The notes below the pieces were generated by a model. That model did no database searches, was not told the origin of the DNA, and was given only the letters and a program-made list of their open reading frames with translations. Below are positions 1-5,816 of a DNA stretch of 16,730 nt, piece after piece; position 1 is the stretch's first letter, and each line of letters begins with the position of its first letter. The DNA is from DASSKF01 sp035690725 (GTDB taxonomy: Bacteria > Actinomycetota > Actinomycetes > Actinomycetales > Dermatophilaceae), in the NCBI GenBank assembly GCA_035690725.1, contig DASSKF010000183.1, forward strand, positions 1 to 16,730, read 5' to 3'. Both the position numbers and the translations under genes were made by a program.

Positions 1-914
1 GCGGCGCGCAGCCGGGCGAGCACCTGCTGGACCATCGGGAAGGCGGCCGGCGCCTGCGGCCCGTACGTGTCGGTGAAGCTGTTCCGCAGCATCCGGGCCG
101 GACGTCCGGTGAAGGCCCGGCTGACCACGGTCTCCTCCCGGCCCGGGTCGGCGAGCGCGGCCTTGTAGGCCTGGTTCGCGCCGGACTCCGGGGTGCGCAG
201 CAGGGCGCTGCCGACCTGGACGGCGGCGGCTCCGGCGTCGAGGGCGGCGCGCACGTCGACGGCGGTGGTGACACCGCCGGCCCCGACCAGGGGCAGCGTC
301 GTCGCCGGGCGGACCTGCTGCAGCAGCGGCACGAGCGCGAGGTCGTTCGGCTCGGCAGCCACGGCGTGGGTGCTGCGGTGGCCACCGGCCGTCGCGGCCT
401 GCACGCACAGGAAGTCCGCACCGGCGGCCTCCGCCGCGGCCGCCTCGGTCGAGTCGGTCACCGTCACCCCGACCACCGACCCCGCCTGCTGCAGCCGCGC
501 GATGACGCCGGCGGGCGGGATGCCGAAGGTGAAGGTGACCACGCCCACCGGGTCGGCGACGAGCAGCTCGACCTTGTCCTCGAAGTGCGTGGTGTCGTGC
601 CACTGCGGCTCCGGCAGCTCCACGGCGCGGCGCGACGCGTCGTCGGCGAGCAGGTCCCGGTAGCGCACGAGCAGCTGCTCCGTGGCCCCGCGGTCCACCT
701 CACCGGGGACGAAGACGTTGACCCCGAACGGCTTCCGGGTCAGGTCGCGGGTGCGGTGCACCTGGTCGCGCAGCTTCTCCGCCGGCCCGTAACCGGCCCC
801 GAGGAACCCGCTGCCGCCCACCGCCGCGAGGGCGGCCACCAGCTCCGGGGTCGCGGGCCCCCCGGGCATGGGGGCGGAGATCACGGGGACGTCGAGCGCG
901 GAGAACAGGTCCAT
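1..914 (-). CDS. Nitronate monooxygenase / 2-nitropropane dioxygenase-like FMN enzyme (3' end outside window)
   Basis: An open frame runs off the left edge, with about 304 residues visible. The protein begins MDLFSALDVPVISAPMPGG, the usual opening of the NMO/NPD FMN-dependent TIM barrel family. It continues with GVNVFVPGE, a VTFTFGIPP strand and an AGGH motif whose His (about residue 179) matches the family's catalytic base. VGAGGVTTAVDV and AVQVGSALL follow as the phosphate-binding glycine loops, then AFTGRPARMLRN. Family members oxidise alkyl nitronates with O2 in the cytoplasm; the true substrate here is not evident. I chose ATG at 914 because CACGAT lies 7 bases upstream, fitting a leaderless start. 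An in-frame ATG at 923 adds only three residues. The gene diverges from the hydrolase at 981. The family is secure, but some members are enoyl-ACP reductases (FabK-like), so the reaction is less sure. Confidence 0.9.
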   Translation of the reverse strand, partial: MDLFSALDVPVISAPMPGGPATPELVAALAAVGGSGFLGAGYGPAEKLRDQVHRTRDLTRKPFGVNVFVPGEVDRGATEQLLVRYRDLLADDASRRAVELPEPQWHDTTHFEDKVELLVADPVGVVTFTFGIPPAGVIARLQQAGSVVGVTVTDSTEAAAAEAAGADFLCVQAATAGGHRSTHAVAAEPNDLALVPLLQQVRPATTLPLVGAGGVTTAVDVRAALDAGAAAVQVGSALLRTPESGANQAYKAALADPGREETVVSRAFTGRPARMLRNSFTDTYGPQAPAAFPMVQQVLARLRA

Positions 915-921
915 GCCCGCC

Positions 922-927
922 ATCGTG
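922..927 (-). promoter_or_regulatory. Possible -10 box of the nitronate monooxygenase gene
   Basis: The minus strand reads CACGAT followed by 7 bases and then ATG at 914. This resembles the TANNNT-to-start spacing of other genes in the window, but the first consensus T is missing and no -35 is apparent. It is a weak call. Confidence 0.25.
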
Positions 928-966
928 GCACCAGCGGCGCCCGACCGGTCCGCGGGCGAGCCGGGC

Positions 967-973
967 GGCATAC
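967..973 (+). promoter_or_regulatory. GGCATAC heptamer upstream of the hydrolase
   Basis: One of nine copies of GGCATAC in the window. This one ends 7 bases before the GTG at 981 and 10 bases before the GTG at 984. It could contribute a -10 (CATACT or TACTGG) to a leaderless hydrolase message, but the fit to TANNNT is imperfect. Confidence 0.35.
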
Positions 974-980
974 TGGCGAG

Positions 981-1913
981 GTGGTGAGCCGACCCCGTCC
1001 CGGTCCGGACCGCGTGCCGGACGAGGGGGCGGGCTGGCCCGGTGAGTGCCTGGCCGTCGGGCCCTGGCAGGTGTTCGTGCGCCGGGCACCGAGGAGGCAG
1101 GAGGGCGCGGTTCCGGCCGTGTTCGTGCACGGCCTCGGCGGCGGCTCGACGACCTGGACCGACCTCATGGGGCTGCTCGCGGACGAGGTCGACGGTTACG
1201 CGGTGGACCTGCCCGGATTCGGGCTGTCCCCCGCTCCCCCGGAGCCGGCCTACACCGTGCCGGCGCAGGCACGGGTCCTGCACGCCCTGCTGGAGCGGCT
1301 CGGCCGGCCGGCCCACCTCGTCGGGAACTCGCTCGGCGCGGCCGCGTCGCTGCAGGCAGCAGCCCACCGCCCGGACCTGGTGCGCACCCTGACGCTCGTG
1401 TCGCCGACCCTGCCGGACTGGCGGCCGCGCCCGGCGATCGTGGCGGGCACGGGCCTGCTCGTCCCTGGCCTCGGCCCTTGGCTGATGCACCGGCAGGCCG
1501 AGGTCACGGTCGAGCAGCAGGCGCGCCAGGTGCTCACCGGGCTGACCGGTCCCGCCGCGCGGCTCGCGCCCCGGCACTACGCCCAGGTGGAGGCCGACAT
1601 CCGGGCCGCCAGCGCCAACAGCGGGATCGCCGAGGCCTACGTCGGTGCCCTGCGCGGGGCCCTGGCGAACAACCTGCGACGCGGCCCGAGGGGGTTGTGG
1701 GGGACCGCGGCCGGGGTGTCCCTGCCGACGCTCGTGGTCCTCGGCACCGCCGACCCGTTCGTCCACCCGCGGATCGCCGCACGGACCGCCCGGACGATCC
1801 GCGGCTCACGGGTGCTGGTGCTGTCCGGGATCGGCCACCTGGCCCACCTCGAGGCGGCGCAGACGGTGGCCGACGGGTTCCGCGCACTGCTGCGGAGCAC
1901 CGAGCCGCAGTGA
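981..1913 (+). CDS. Alpha/beta-fold hydrolase
   Basis: This is a 310-residue alpha/beta hydrolase, about the usual family length. The oxyanion-hole motif HGLGGG is at residues 50-55. The nucleophile elbow VGNSLGA places the catalytic Ser at 117, the acid is Asp258 in LGTADPF, and the His is 286 in GIGHLAHLE, so the triad is complete. A helical cap lies between about residues 145 and 235. No signal peptide or membrane segment is seen, so it is probably a cytoplasmic esterase, lipase or C-C hydrolase of unknown substrate. The GTG at 981 is preferred, with GTG at 984 equally possible; GGCATAC lies just upstream at 967-973 and could contribute a -10. The open frame extends further upstream only as non-coding-like sequence. 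The gene converges with dgt, with 4 bases between the two stop codons. Confidence 0.85.
   Translation: MVSRPRPGPDRVPDEGAGWPGECLAVGPWQVFVRRAPRRQEGAVPAVFVHGLGGGSTTWTDLMGLLADEVDGYAVDLPGFGLSPAPPEPAYTVPAQARVLHALLERLGRPAHLVGNSLGAAASLQAAAHRPDLVRTLTLVSPTLPDWRPRPAIVAGTGLLVPGLGPWLMHRQAEVTVEQQARQVLTGLTGPAARLAPRHYAQVEADIRAASANSGIAEAYVGALRGALANNLRRGPRGLWGTAAGVSLPTLVVLGTADPFVHPRIAARTARTIRGSRVLVLSGIGHLAHLEAAQTVADGFRALLRSTEPQ
1890..1910. terminator. Short hairpin at the convergent hydrolase/dgt junction
   Basis: CTGCGG at 1890-1895 pairs with CCGCAG at 1905-1910 across a 9-base loop, just before the hydrolase stop. It is followed at 1911-1920 by the palindrome TGAGCGCTCA, which contains the TGA of both convergent genes. 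There is no T-tract, so its role in termination is only a suggestion. Confidence 0.25.
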
Positions 1914-1917
1914 GCGC

Positions 1918-3150
1918 TCAGCACCACTCCCGGGCCAGACCGAGCGCCCGCGGGTCGGACAGCGAGGCGACCTGGTCGACGACGACCCGCAGCCGGGCCG
2001 CGTCGTCGCTGGCGGCCTCGTGGTCGACCCGGAAGAGGGGGTCCAGCAGCTCGGGCTTGCCCCGGTAGACCTCCACCAGCGCCGCGACGACCGCCTGCTG
2101 CTCGGACATCACGGTGCGCCGCTCCTCGGACAGCATGACGAAGTGCGCCGCCACCGCCTTGAGCACCGCACACTCCGCCCGCACCGTGTCGGGCACGGCC
2201 AGGTTCGCGGCGTAGCGGGTGAGCGCCCCGTCACCGTGCGCGCGGCGGGTCGCCACCTCCACCGCGTGCACGAACCGGCCGATCAGCCGGCTGGTCATGT
2301 CCTTGAGCCGGGCCAGGTCGGACCGGGACTCGGTGTACGTCTCGGGGACCGCCCCGGTGGCGAGCAGCCGCTCCAGCGCGACCGCGAGCTCCTCGGTCGA
2401 CAGGTCGGGGGCGTAGAAGCGCCGCGCCACCTCGACCACCGCCGACATGTCGGGGACGGAGCGCAGCACCCGCAGGTCGACCCGCCCGGAGGTGACCGCG
2501 TCCTCGACGTCGTGGACCGAGTACGCCACGTCGTCGGACCAGTCCATCACCTGCGCCTCGAGGCAGCGCCGCCCGGCGGGGGCGCCCTCCCGGAGCCAGC
2601 CGAACACGGCGGCGTCGTCGGCGTAGGCGCCGAACTTCGGTGTCGGCGACGGCGCCTCGCCGCGGAACCACGGGTACTTGGTCGCCGCGTCCAGGGACGC
2701 CCTGGTCAGGTTCAGCCCGGCGGGGCGACCGTTCGGATGGGACCGCTTCGCCTCCAGCCGGCTCAGCAGGCGCAGGGTCTGCGCGTTGCCCTCGAAACCG
2801 CCGATCCCCTCGGCCGCGGTGTCCAGGGCGGCCTCCCCCGTGTGCCCGAACGGCGGGTGACCCAGGTCGTGGGCCAGGCACGCGGTGTCGACCACGTCGG
2901 CGTTGCACCCCAGGGCGGCACCGAACTCCCGGCCGATCTGGGCCACCTCCAGGGAGTGGGTGAGCCGGTTGCGGACGAAGTCGTCGCTGCCCGGCTGGAC
3001 CACCTGGGTCTTGGCGGAGAGCCGGCGCAGGGAAGCAGAGTGCACGACCCGCGCGCGGTCGCGCGCGAAGTCGTCCCGGTCGGCACGCTTGTGGGCAGGG
3101 TCCTCGCGCACCCAGCGCTCCCGGTCGTGCTCGGCATACCCCTGGCTCAC
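1918..3150 (-). CDS. dgt: Deoxyguanosinetriphosphate triphosphohydrolase-like protein (HD domain)
   Basis: The 410-residue protein hydrolyses dNTPs to the deoxynucleoside plus triphosphate in this family, adjusting DNA precursor pools. The HD-domain metal ligands are visible: His65 in RLTHSLEVAQ, His94-Asp95 in CLAHDLGHPPFGHTGE, and an Asp in DWSDDVAYSVHDVED (residues 203-217). The conserved entry RRLSAKTQV is at 43-50, and GGFEGNAQTLRLLSRLE, the nucleotide-site signature, at 117-133. The C-terminal helical part is intact. The chosen start is GTG at 3150, because TACGCT sits 6 bases upstream, a classic leaderless arrangement. Longer open frames reaching 3648 would run through the upstream gene. 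It lies 41 bases downstream of the small HExxH protein on the same strand. Actinobacterial members are often called dGTPase-like because the preferred dNTP has rarely been tested. Confidence 0.93.
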   Translation of the reverse strand: MSQGYAEHDRERWVREDPAHKRADRDDFARDRARVVHSASLRRLSAKTQVVQPGSDDFVRNRLTHSLEVAQIGREFGAALGCNADVVDTACLAHDLGHPPFGHTGEAALDTAAEGIGGFEGNAQTLRLLSRLEAKRSHPNGRPAGLNLTRASLDAATKYPWFRGEAPSPTPKFGAYADDAAVFGWLREGAPAGRRCLEAQVMDWSDDVAYSVHDVEDAVTSGRVDLRVLRSVPDMSAVVEVARRFYAPDLSTEELAVALERLLATGAVPETYTESRSDLARLKDMTSRLIGRFVHAVEVATRRAHGDGALTRYAANLAVPDTVRAECAVLKAVAAHFVMLSEERRTVMSEQQAVVAALVEVYRGKPELLDPLFRVDHEAASDDAARLRVVVDQVASLSDPRALGLAREWC

Positions 3151-3156
3151 GCCCTG

Positions 3157-3162
3157 AGCGTA
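3157..3162 (-). promoter_or_regulatory. -10 box of dgt (leaderless start)
   Basis: The minus strand reads TACGCT, then CAGGGC, then GTG at 3150. TANNNT placed 6-7 bases before the start codon is the standard actinobacterial leaderless pattern. It overlaps one copy of the GGCATAC heptamer (3160-3166, minus strand). Confidence 0.55.
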
Positions 3163-3191
3163 TGCCGTGCGCTCACCCGCCTGCCCACGCG

Positions 3192-3629
3192 TCAGCCGGC
3201 CGGCACGGGCCCGCCGTAGCCGCCGCGCTCGAGGCCGGCGTCGACCTCGAAGGCGTTGGCGCTGGCCCGGTCGCCGGTCCGCAGCACGGACCAGCCCATG
3301 GCCGCGACGTAGAGCGGCAGGAACGGCAGTCCCAGGCAGGCCATCCACTGCCAGCTGTGCCGCTCCTCGTGCTCCAGCAGCCCGGGGCGCCGGGCCCGCA
3401 GAGCGTCCCAGTCCGAGCCGGTGATGAGGACGTTGCCGACGGTGAACGCGGTCGCGAACGGGAAGGACAGCCGGTAGTGGTCGGCCAGCACCAGACCACG
3501 TGGTCCACGGCGTAGGCGGGACCGACCCAGCCGAGCGACCAGCAGGCCGAACGGCGTGGAGAGGTTGAGGACGTTGACGACCGCCTTCACCTCGTGCCGG
3601 GCCGGCGGCGGGTCCGTGGCGGCTTTCAT
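3192..3629 (-). CDS. Uncharacterised small protein with HExxH (HEERH) motif, putative minigluzincin-like metallopeptidase
   Basis: This is a 145-residue protein of no assigned function. It contains LLEHEERHSWQW with HEERH at residues 87-91, the form of a zinc-binding HExxH motif. A hydrophobic stretch follows at about 99-116 (GLPFLPLYVAAMGW), then NAFEVDAG, where Glu128 and Asp130 resemble the third-ligand region of gluzincins (M48, M56, DUF4157-like). The segment ADHYRLSFPFATAFTVGNVLI at 49-69 appears well structured. The spacing from HExxH to Glu is 37 residues. I infer a membrane-associated minigluzincin; catalytic activity is unproven. ATG at 3629 has no clear ribosome site, and GTG at 3590 (residue 14) is an alternative start. 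It lies 41 bases upstream of dgt on the same strand, but dgt has its own promoter. It diverges from the MscS channel gene. Confidence 0.7.
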   Translation of the reverse strand: MKAATDPPPARHEVKAVVNVLNLSTPFGLLVARLGRSRLRRGPRGLVLADHYRLSFPFATAFTVGNVLITGSDWDALRARRPGLLEHEERHSWQWMACLGLPFLPLYVAAMGWSVLRTGDRASANAFEVDAGLERGGYGGPVPAG

Positions 3630-3783
3630 GGGCGGCCCAGCATCCCACAGGCTGCCCCGGGCCGGAGGCCGGTTGGCGCCGCCCCGGCCTCGGTTGCGAC
3701 GATCGGGGGAGCGACTGCCCGGGCCGCCGAGCGGAGCCGGGACGTGTCGAGGATCCGCACGAGGCTAGCCCTGAAGGAGAGTC
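3630..3783. other. Divergent intergenic region between the HExxH protein and the MscS gene
   Basis: This 154-base GC-rich spacer must carry the start signals of two divergent genes. An inverted repeat, CGGAGGCCGG at 3663-3672 and CCGGCCTCGG at 3684-3693 (9 of 10 bases paired), lies in the middle. A clear Shine-Dalgarno sequence for the channel gene is at its right end. I could not identify convincing -35/-10 pairs. Confidence 0.35.
3773..3780 (+). promoter_or_regulatory. Shine-Dalgarno sequence of the MscS gene
   Basis: GAAGGAGA lies 3 bases before GTG at 3784 (core AAGGAG). This is the clearest ribosome binding site in the window and fixes the start of the channel gene, against an overlapping longer frame starting at 3594. 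Confidence 0.7.
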
Positions 3784-4761
3784 GTGCCCGAACCCGTCTG
3801 CACACCGGACGCCCAGTGGTGCATCCTGGTCAACAACGTCACCGGCAGCGAGTCACTGGCCAAGGCGGCCGACTGGCTCATCGCCAAGCCCCTCGGCGTG
3901 CTGGTGCTGGTCATCGCCGCGCTGGTCATCCGGTGGCTGGCCGTGCGGCTCATCGACCGCGTGGTCCGCCGCGCCGGCAGCGGCACCGTTCCCGCCGTGC
4001 TGCCCCGGTCACTGTCCCGGCAGAACCGGCAGAAGGCGGCCCGGGCGACGAGGGCGGCGGGAGAGCGCCGGCAGCAACGCGCCGAGACGATGGGATCGGT
4101 GCTGCGCAGCCTGACGACCGTCGTCATCGTCGTCATCACCGGCTTCATGGCGGTGTCCCAGCTCGGCTACAACATCGCACCCCTCATCGCCAGCGCAGGG
4201 GTCGTCGGTGTGGCCGTCGGTTTCGGCGCGCAGAGCCTGGTCAGGGACTTCCTCAGCGGCATCTTCATGATCATGGAGGACCAGTACGGCGTCGGGGACT
4301 GGGTCACCATCAACGACATCACCGGCGAGGTGGAGGCGGTCGGCCTCCGGGTGACGCGGGTCCGCGACCTCGACGGCGTGGTCTGGTACCTGCGCAACGG
4401 GGAGATCTTCACGGCCGGCAACCTGAGCCAGTACTGGGGTCGCACGGTGCTGGACGTGCAGGTCGGCTACGGCGAGGACCTCGACGTCGTCAAGGAGACG
4501 CTGCTGGACGTGGCTCGTGAGCTGGCCCGGGACCCCGAGTTCGCCGAGCAGGTCCTCGGCGAGCCCGAGGTGTGGGGCGTGCAGTCCCTCGAGAGCGACC
4601 GGGTCATGGTGCGCCTCGCGCTCACCACGGAGCCCGCCGTCCAGTGGTCGGTGGCCCGCGAGCTGCGGGCCCGCATCAAGGTCCGGTTCCAGGCCGACCA
4701 CATCGAGATCCCGCTCCCGCAGTACGTGCAGCACGCCGCGGACGCGCCCTCCCGCACCTGA
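3784..4761 (+). CDS. MscS-family mechanosensitive ion channel
   Basis: This 325-residue membrane protein would open under membrane tension to release solutes during osmotic downshock. There are three predicted membrane helices: about 36-56, about 106-128, and the pore-lining TM3 region from about 131. The third carries the Ala/Gly packing pattern ASAGVVGVAVGFGAQSLVRDF, typical of MscS. The beta domain follows with IMEDQYGVGDWVTI, LRVTRVRDLDGVVWYLRNGEI and the end of the soluble vestibule domain at IEIPLPQYV. Two cysteines (6 and 13) flank a short segment before TM1 on the presumed outer face, and the loop between TM1 and TM2 is long, basic and Gln-rich (QNRQKAARATRA). The GTG start is set by the GAAGGAGA site. 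It converges with the YdeI-like gene. Confidence 0.92.
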   Translation: MPEPVCTPDAQWCILVNNVTGSESLAKAADWLIAKPLGVLVLVIAALVIRWLAVRLIDRVVRRAGSGTVPAVLPRSLSRQNRQKAARATRAAGERRQQRAETMGSVLRSLTTVVIVVITGFMAVSQLGYNIAPLIASAGVVGVAVGFGAQSLVRDFLSGIFMIMEDQYGVGDWVTINDITGEVEAVGLRVTRVRDLDGVVWYLRNGEIFTAGNLSQYWGRTVLDVQVGYGEDLDVVKETLLDVARELARDPEFAEQVLGEPEVWGVQSLESDRVMVRLALTTEPAVQWSVARELRARIKVRFQADHIEIPLPQYVQHAADAPSRT

Positions 4762-4787
4762 CGGGCGGCCGGCCGCCGACGGGCGTT

Positions 4788-4818
4788 CGGTACGGCGGGC
4801 TCAGCGCCGGCCGTACCG
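4788..4818. terminator. Hairpin between convergent mscS-like and ydeI-like genes
   Basis: CGGTACGGC (4788-4796) pairs perfectly with GCCGTACCG (4810-4818) across a 13-base loop that contains the TCA (stop) of the ydeI-like gene. The palindrome GGCGGCCGGCCGCC at 4764-4777 lies just before it. There is no U-tract. Position between converging genes suggests a shared terminator structure. Confidence 0.4.
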
Positions 4819-5391
4819 CTGGCTCTTGATGAGCCGGCCGGCGGCACAGTCGTCGACCAGCTCGCCGATGCGGCGCTCCCGCGTCTCGGGACGCTTGGCG
4901 GTCATCACCCACCGTGCGGCGACCTTGCGGTAGGACGGTCGCTGCGCCTCCCAGAAGGCCCACGCCGCCGGCTCGCGCCGCAGCCGCGCGAGGTAGTCCT
5001 CCGACAGCGGCACCTCGTCGTTCTCGTAGGAGTACGTCCCCACCCGGTCGACGCGGCGGGCCTCGTAGGCGGCCACCCCGGCGGGTGCTGCCCTCCCCTG
5101 CTCGATCAGCTGCTGCATCCGCCGCACGTTGACGTTGCTCCACGTGCTCCCCGCCTTGCGAGGGGTGAACCGCTGCTGGTGCCGCTCCTCGTCGATGCCC
5201 TGGCGCCGCCCGTCGATCCACCCGAAGCACAGCGCCTCCTCGACCGCCTCGTCCCAGCTGAGGGTGGGCCGGCCGGTGTGCTTCCTCCAGTAGCCGAGCC
5301 AGACCTCCGACTCCTGCTGGTGGTGCTCGACGAGCCAAGCACGCCACTCCCCCGAGCTGGTCGGGAAGAGCGGCGCGTCAGCGGCACTCAT
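4801..5391 (-). CDS. YdeI/OmpD-associated family protein
   Basis: The protein has 196 residues. The N-terminal half holds the family's CFGWIDGR motif (residues 55-62), followed by RHQQRFTPRKAGSTWSNVN. The C-terminal third (about 135-190) has the helical AWAFWEAQRPSYRK and VMTAKRPETRERRI segments seen in the OmdA (bacteriocin-protection, YdeI or OmpD-associated) domain. Length is normal for the family. The molecular function is not established; the family name comes from enterobacterial work on tolerance and outer-membrane protein association, which cannot apply directly to a Gram-positive cell. It has no signal peptide or membrane helix, so it is probably cytoplasmic. The ATG start overlaps the upstream DUF2277 stop by 4 bases (ATGA), implying translational coupling in a two-gene operon. 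Confidence 0.85.
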   Translation of the reverse strand: MSAADAPLFPTSSGEWRAWLVEHHQQESEVWLGYWRKHTGRPTLSWDEAVEEALCFGWIDGRRQGIDEERHQQRFTPRKAGSTWSNVNVRRMQQLIEQGRAAPAGVAAYEARRVDRVGTYSYENDEVPLSEDYLARLRREPAAWAFWEAQRPSYRKVAARWVMTAKRPETRERRIGELVDDCAAGRLIKSQRYGRR

Positions 5392-5666
5392 CCCGCCCGG
5401 CCGGCGAAGCGCTGCCGGCTGCGCTCCCGGGCCTTGGCCGCCTCGACCTCACGGTCCTTCGGCGGGGCTGAGGTGACGAGTGCGTCCAACAGCTCACGGG
5501 TGACCCGGGTGACCTCGTCCACGGCATGCTCGAGCGCCGGGCCGTTGGCGACCGAGGGCTTGTGCATGCCGCTGACCTTGCGGACGTACTGCAGGGCGGC
5601 GGCGTGGACCTCGTCGTCGGTCGCGGGCGGCGCGAAGTTGTGCAGGGTGCGGATGTTTCGGCACAT
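5388..5666 (-). CDS. DUF2277 domain-containing protein
   Basis: This 92-residue protein begins MCRNIRTLHNFAPPATDDEV, the conserved opening of DUF2277, and continues with ALQYVRKVSGMHKPS and a helix around LLDALVTSAPP. A charged tail of Lys, Arg and Glu ends the protein. The length matches the family (about 90 residues). Its function is unknown. Conserved Cys2, Arg3 and His9 near the N-terminus might bind a metal or nucleic acid, but that is only a guess. It is the first gene of an operon with the YdeI-like gene (ATGA overlap). CACGCT lies 6 bases before the ATG and may be a -10 for a leaderless message. The frame stays open for 26 codons upstream but has no start codon there. Confidence 0.88.
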   Translation of the reverse strand: MCRNIRTLHNFAPPATDDEVHAAALQYVRKVSGMHKPSVANGPALEHAVDEVTRVTRELLDALVTSAPPKDREVEAAKARERSRQRFAGRAG

Positions 5667-5672
5667 GACAGC

Positions 5673-5678
5673 AGCGTG
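5673..5678 (-). promoter_or_regulatory. Possible -10 box of the DUF2277 operon
   Basis: The minus strand reads CACGCT, then GCTGTC, then ATG at 5666. The 6-base spacing copies that of dgt (TACGCT), but the first T is replaced by C. No Shine-Dalgarno sequence is present, which supports leaderless initiation. Confidence 0.3.
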
Positions 5679-5743
5679 GCACAGGTCGCTGACACTGATG
5701 ACGGTCGTGGACCTGACTGCCAGCTGGGCGTCGAGCTCGCCGA

Positions 5744-5816
5744 CCTAGGGACTCTGCGCGCGATCTCGGGACTTTGCGAGCCGCAAAATCCCGAGATCGC
5801 GCGGAGACTCCCTAGG
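5744..5816. repeat. 73-base near-perfect palindromic element
   Basis: Two 35-base arms (5744-5778 and 5782-5816) are inverted copies with only three mismatches, around a 3-base centre AGC. Both outer ends are CCTAGG, and the arms include the core GCGCGATCTCGGGA. The right end supplies the TAG stop (5812-5814) of the UvrA-like gene, and another in-frame TAG lies at the left end upstream of DUF2277. It could fold into a very stable hairpin after the uvrA-like gene and act as a terminator, but it has no T-tract. The size and near-perfection look more like a REP-type or MITE-like mobile palindrome. No flanking target duplication is evident. Confidence 0.85.

Noticed and set aside
1911..1920. Perfect palindrome TGAGCGCTCA
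   Set aside because: It simply contains the TGA stops of two convergent genes placed 4 bases apart. A 10-base palindrome here is not enough to call a binding site.
4764..4777. Palindrome GGCGGCCGGCCGCC
   Set aside because: It has no loop and is made only of G and C in a G/C-rich spacer. It may add to the nearby terminator hairpin but does not support a separate feature.
5667..5747. In-frame extension of 26 codons upstream of DUF2277 with coding-like third positions
   Set aside because: It has no ATG, GTG or TTG start and begins after a TAG inside the palindrome, and the DUF2277 family starts at MCRNIRT. It could be a gene remnant, but there is too little to identify.
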